Source: DMER01 sp003451645 (GTDB lineage Bacteria > Pseudomonadota > Alphaproteobacteria > Micropepsales > Micropepsaceae). Taken from it: a DNA stretch of 29,494 bases. The notes beneath the pieces are model-generated. The model ran no database searches. It was given only the letters and a program-made list of their open reading frames with translations, and had not been told where the DNA came from. The stretch spans positions 1 to 29,494 of the forward strand of contig DALYLR010000038.1 in NCBI GenBank assembly GCA_031976175.1. Direction: 5' to 3'. Position numbers and translations under genes: made by a program. The first letter of the stretch is position 1, and every line of letters begins with the position of its first letter. Shown in pieces: positions 27,643 through 29,494 of the stretch.

Positions 27643-27673
27643 AAGAGTATCGCTGTTTGGATGTGATACTCTT
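27643..27673. promoter_or_regulatory. 31-bp dyad upstream of XRE regulator gene
   Basis: AAGAGTATC (27643-27651) and GATACTCTT (27665-27673) are a perfect 9-bp inverted repeat with a 13-base spacer. Arm starts are 22 bases apart, about two helical turns, as expected for a dimeric repressor. It lies 110 bases before the XRE gene and 93 after lnt. No T tract follows, so it is not a typical terminator. The rest of the 232-base lnt-XRE gap shows no clear promoter. Confidence 0.5.
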
Positions 27674-27782
27674 ATCGTTGGCGGGCGATGGAAAAGACCG
27701 CGCTGGCTGCAACTGATGTTGGGCCGCCGCGGAGAGAAGTCGGCACACAACCCTTGTTTTGTAATGAATGTAAGGACCGCTC

Positions 27783-28250
27783 ATGGCCAAAAAGCAACCA
27801 AGCTCTATCGATGCACATGTCGGCAGCCGGGTCCGGTTGCGCCGGATGCTGATTGGGATGAGTCAGGAAAAGCTTGGTGAGTTGCTTGGGCTGACCTTTC
27901 AACAAGTACAAAAATATGAGAAGGGTGCCAACCGGATTGGTGCAAGCCGCTTGTTCGACATCGCGCAAATCCTTGGCGTGCCCGTGCAGTATTTCTTCGA
28001 AGAGTTGGCCGCGACAAAGGAGAGCCACGGCAGCAACGGCAGCCATTTCTCTGAGGGTGATCGCGAGCCCTTTGTGATGGATTTTGTCTCCAGCGCTGAA
28101 GGCCTGCAGCTTATCCGTTCGTACACGCGCGTCACCGATGTTCGGGTCCGCAAGCGTATTCTTGAGCTCGTCAAGTCGCTTGGGGGCGAAGAAGAAGATC
28201 TCGTCGCGCATCCCCGGCCCGTATTGTCGACCACGTCCACTGCGGCATGA
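27783..28250 (+). CDS. XRE/Cro-family helix-turn-helix regulator
   Basis: A 155-residue DNA-binding protein. An HTH_3 domain (about 13-70) shows MSQEKLGELLGLTFQQVQKYEKGANRI, a form conserved in a widespread alphaproteobacterial regulator family, followed by a linker and a C-terminal helical region with RVRKRILELVKSLG. AAGGA (27772-27776) lies six bases before the ATG. The lnt-XRE-metK order recurs in alphaproteobacteria. Its targets are not known to me; the dyad upstream could be an autoregulatory operator. Confidence 0.9.
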   Translation: MAKKQPSSIDAHVGSRVRLRRMLIGMSQEKLGELLGLTFQQVQKYEKGANRIGASRLFDIAQILGVPVQYFFEELAATKESHGSNGSHFSEGDREPFVMDFVSSAEGLQLIRSYTRVTDVRVRKRILELVKSLGGEEEDLVAHPRPVLSTTSTAA

Positions 28251-28261
28251 ATTGTGGGTTG

Positions 28262-28286
28262 AACCGGGAGCACTTTGCTCCCCGTT
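28262..28286 (+). ncRNA. Leader stem-loop upstream of metK
   Basis: GGGAGC (28266-28271) and GCTCCC (28277-28282) pair around ACTTT, extended by AAC/GTT (28262-28264, 28284-28286) across one C-C mismatch. The 3' arm's CTCCC is also complementary to the metK ribosome site GGGAG (28373-28377), so two pairings compete. A leader role is inference. Confidence 0.35.
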
Positions 28287-28334
28287 GATCGACGCTTGAC
28301 GCACTGAGCGAGTTTTGCAACAACCGCGCTCCAA

Positions 28335-28364
28335 TGGCCGGGCAGGTCCCCGGCCAATTTTTTT
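28335..28364 (+). terminator. Intrinsic terminator in the metK leader
   Basis: TGGCCGGG (28335-28342) and CCCGGCCA (28349-28356) form an 8-bp GC-rich stem with a 6-base loop, followed by seven Ts (28358-28364). It lies 84 bases after the XRE stop but only 23 bases before the metK start codon. It may simply end the XRE transcript, but no promoter fits between it and metK, so it more likely acts as an attenuator for metK. Confidence 0.8.
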
Positions 28365-28387
28365 CGCCAATCGGGAGTGCTCAGGCT

Positions 28388-29494
28388 GTGTCGGTACGCA
28401 AGGACTATCTTTTTACCTCCGAGTCCGTCTCTGAAGGTCATCCCGACAAGGTTTGCGACCGGATTTCCGACGAAGTCGTCGACGCATATTTCCGGTTAGG
28501 GCCGCAATATGGCTGGAACCCAAAGGATTTGCGGGTTGCTGCGGAGACGCTTGCCACAACCAATCGCGTCGTGATTGCCGGCGAGACGCGGGGCCCGCGC
28601 GAGATTACCCGTGATCTGCTCGCGCATTTGGCACGCCTTGCCATCAAGGACATCGGGTACGAGCAAGAGGGCTTTCACTGGGAAACAGCGGACATTTCCG
28701 TGGTGCTCCACGGTCAGTCACAACACATCGCACAAGGCGTAGACGAGAGCGGCAACAAGGATGTCGGCGCCGGCGACCAGGGCATCATGTTTGGGTACGC
28801 GTGTACGGAAACGCCTGACCTTATGCCTGCGCCCCTGCATTATTCCCATCGTATCCTCAAGGTCTTGGCGGATGCCCGGCACGCGCGCGAGGGCGACGCA
28901 CGCCTATTGGGTCCCGATGCCAAAAGCCAAGTGACAGTACGCTATGCTAACGGCAAACCTGTCGGTGTTACCCAAATTGTCGTGTCGACACAGCATATTG
29001 ATGAGAAGCTTACCTCCCATGATGTGCGCAAAATCGTAGAGCCGTATGTGAAGCGAGCGCTTCCTGAAGGCTGGATCGGGTCAGACTGCGTTTGGCACGT
29101 CAATCCAACGGGCGCATTCGTCATTGGCGGGCCGGACGGGGATTCCGGCCTTACAGGGCGCAAGATCATTGTGGACACCTATGGGGGTGCTGCGCCTCAT
29201 GGCGGCGGTGCATTCTCGGGCAAGGACCCAACAAAGGTTGACCGGTCCGCCGCCTACGCTGCGCGGCACATGGCCAAGAATGTAGTGGCGGCCGGTCTGG
29301 CCGAGCGGTGCACGATCCAAGTCTCTTATGCGATTGGCGTCGCTGATCCTTTGTCTGTGTATGTGGATACGCACGGGACCGGAAAGGTCGACGCTGCAGA
29401 ACTTGAAAAAATTCTTCCACAAATCGCCAGCCTGAAGCCGAGCGCACTGCGCGAGCGTCTACAGTTGAACCGGCCGATCTATGCGCGCACTGCA
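28388..29494 (+). CDS. metK: S-adenosylmethionine synthetase (5' part)
   Basis: The first 369 residues of MetK, which makes S-adenosylmethionine from methionine and ATP; the 3' end (roughly 20-30 residues) lies beyond the window. Signature motifs are FTSESVSEGHPDK near the N-terminus (ATP binding), GAGDQGIMFGYA, and GGGAFSGKDPTKVDRSAAY (P-loop-like phosphate site). The frame is open to the window edge. The start is GTG 28388, since no Met precedes the conserved block; GGGAG (28373-28377) lies ten bases upstream, slightly long. It follows the XRE gene after a 137-base leader with a hairpin and an intrinsic terminator. Confidence 0.96.
   Translation, partial: MSVRKDYLFTSESVSEGHPDKVCDRISDEVVDAYFRLGPQYGWNPKDLRVAAETLATTNRVVIAGETRGPREITRDLLAHLARLAIKDIGYEQEGFHWETADISVVLHGQSQHIAQGVDESGNKDVGAGDQGIMFGYACTETPDLMPAPLHYSHRILKVLADARHAREGDARLLGPDAKSQVTVRYANGKPVGVTQIVVSTQHIDEKLTSHDVRKIVEPYVKRALPEGWIGSDCVWHVNPTGAFVIGGPDGDSGLTGRKIIVDTYGGAAPHGGGAFSGKDPTKVDRSAAYAARHMAKNVVAAGLAERCTIQVSYAIGVADPLSVYVDTHGTGKVDAAELEKILPQIASLKPSALRERLQLNRPIYARTA

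Noticed and set aside
28306..28355. Known SAM/SAH or SAM-II riboswitch at metK
   Set aside because: No match to the consensus cores I remember; a resemblance to part of the SAM/SAH motif is on the wrong strand.

Overview
The window reads as a chromosomal segment of an alphaproteobacterium. The reasons are high-GC, tightly packed genes, a mutS-glnD-trpS-usp-nfuA block, a tsaB-rimI-fur-plsC-miaB-phoH-ybeY-corC-lnt-XRE-metK run typical of that class, and a Fur protein of the cysteine-poor alphaproteobacterial Fur/Mur type. I cannot place it to genus from sequence alone. Almost everything is housekeeping. I see no tRNA, rRNA, CRISPR array, prophage or insertion sequence.

Layout. Positions 1-543 hold no convincing gene, but carry a palindromic repeat and a T-rich block of short direct repeats. 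Next come a membrane-anchored Clp-fold serine protease (-), then phaA and phaB (+), which convert acetyl-CoA to 3-hydroxybutyryl-CoA. A small secreted protein of unknown function follows, converging on a maeB-gloB pair (-; malic enzyme and glyoxalase II). Divergent from maeB runs mutS, a small membrane protein, glnD (nitrogen/PII signalling) and trpS, ending in a strong bidirectional terminator. An OmpA-family porin (-), a universal stress protein (+) and a class III nucleotide cyclase (-) lie between trpS and nfuA. murJ, which in many relatives sits between glnD and trpS, is not there.

From nfuA to the right edge all genes are on the + strand. They are a RutE-like nitroreductase, tsaB and rimI (t6A tRNA modification and N-acetylation), fur/mur, plsC (lipid synthesis), miaB (tRNA thiomethylation), phoH, ybeY (rRNA processing), corC, lnt (lipoprotein acylation), an XRE-type regulator and the 5' part of metK. 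Start/stop overlaps at tsaB-rimI, miaB-phoH, phoH-ybeY, ybeY-corC and corC-lnt indicate operon transcription and translational coupling.

No wholly new multigene system stands out. The observations most worth following are regulatory or residue-level. An intrinsic terminator sits only 23 bases before the metK start codon, in a leader where an upstream arm could also pair with the Shine-Dalgarno sequence (possible attenuator or riboswitch). A candidate leaderless promoter lies at usp. A 31-bp dyad lies upstream of the XRE regulator. YbeY has alanine at the position of the conserved GD(I/L) aspartate.
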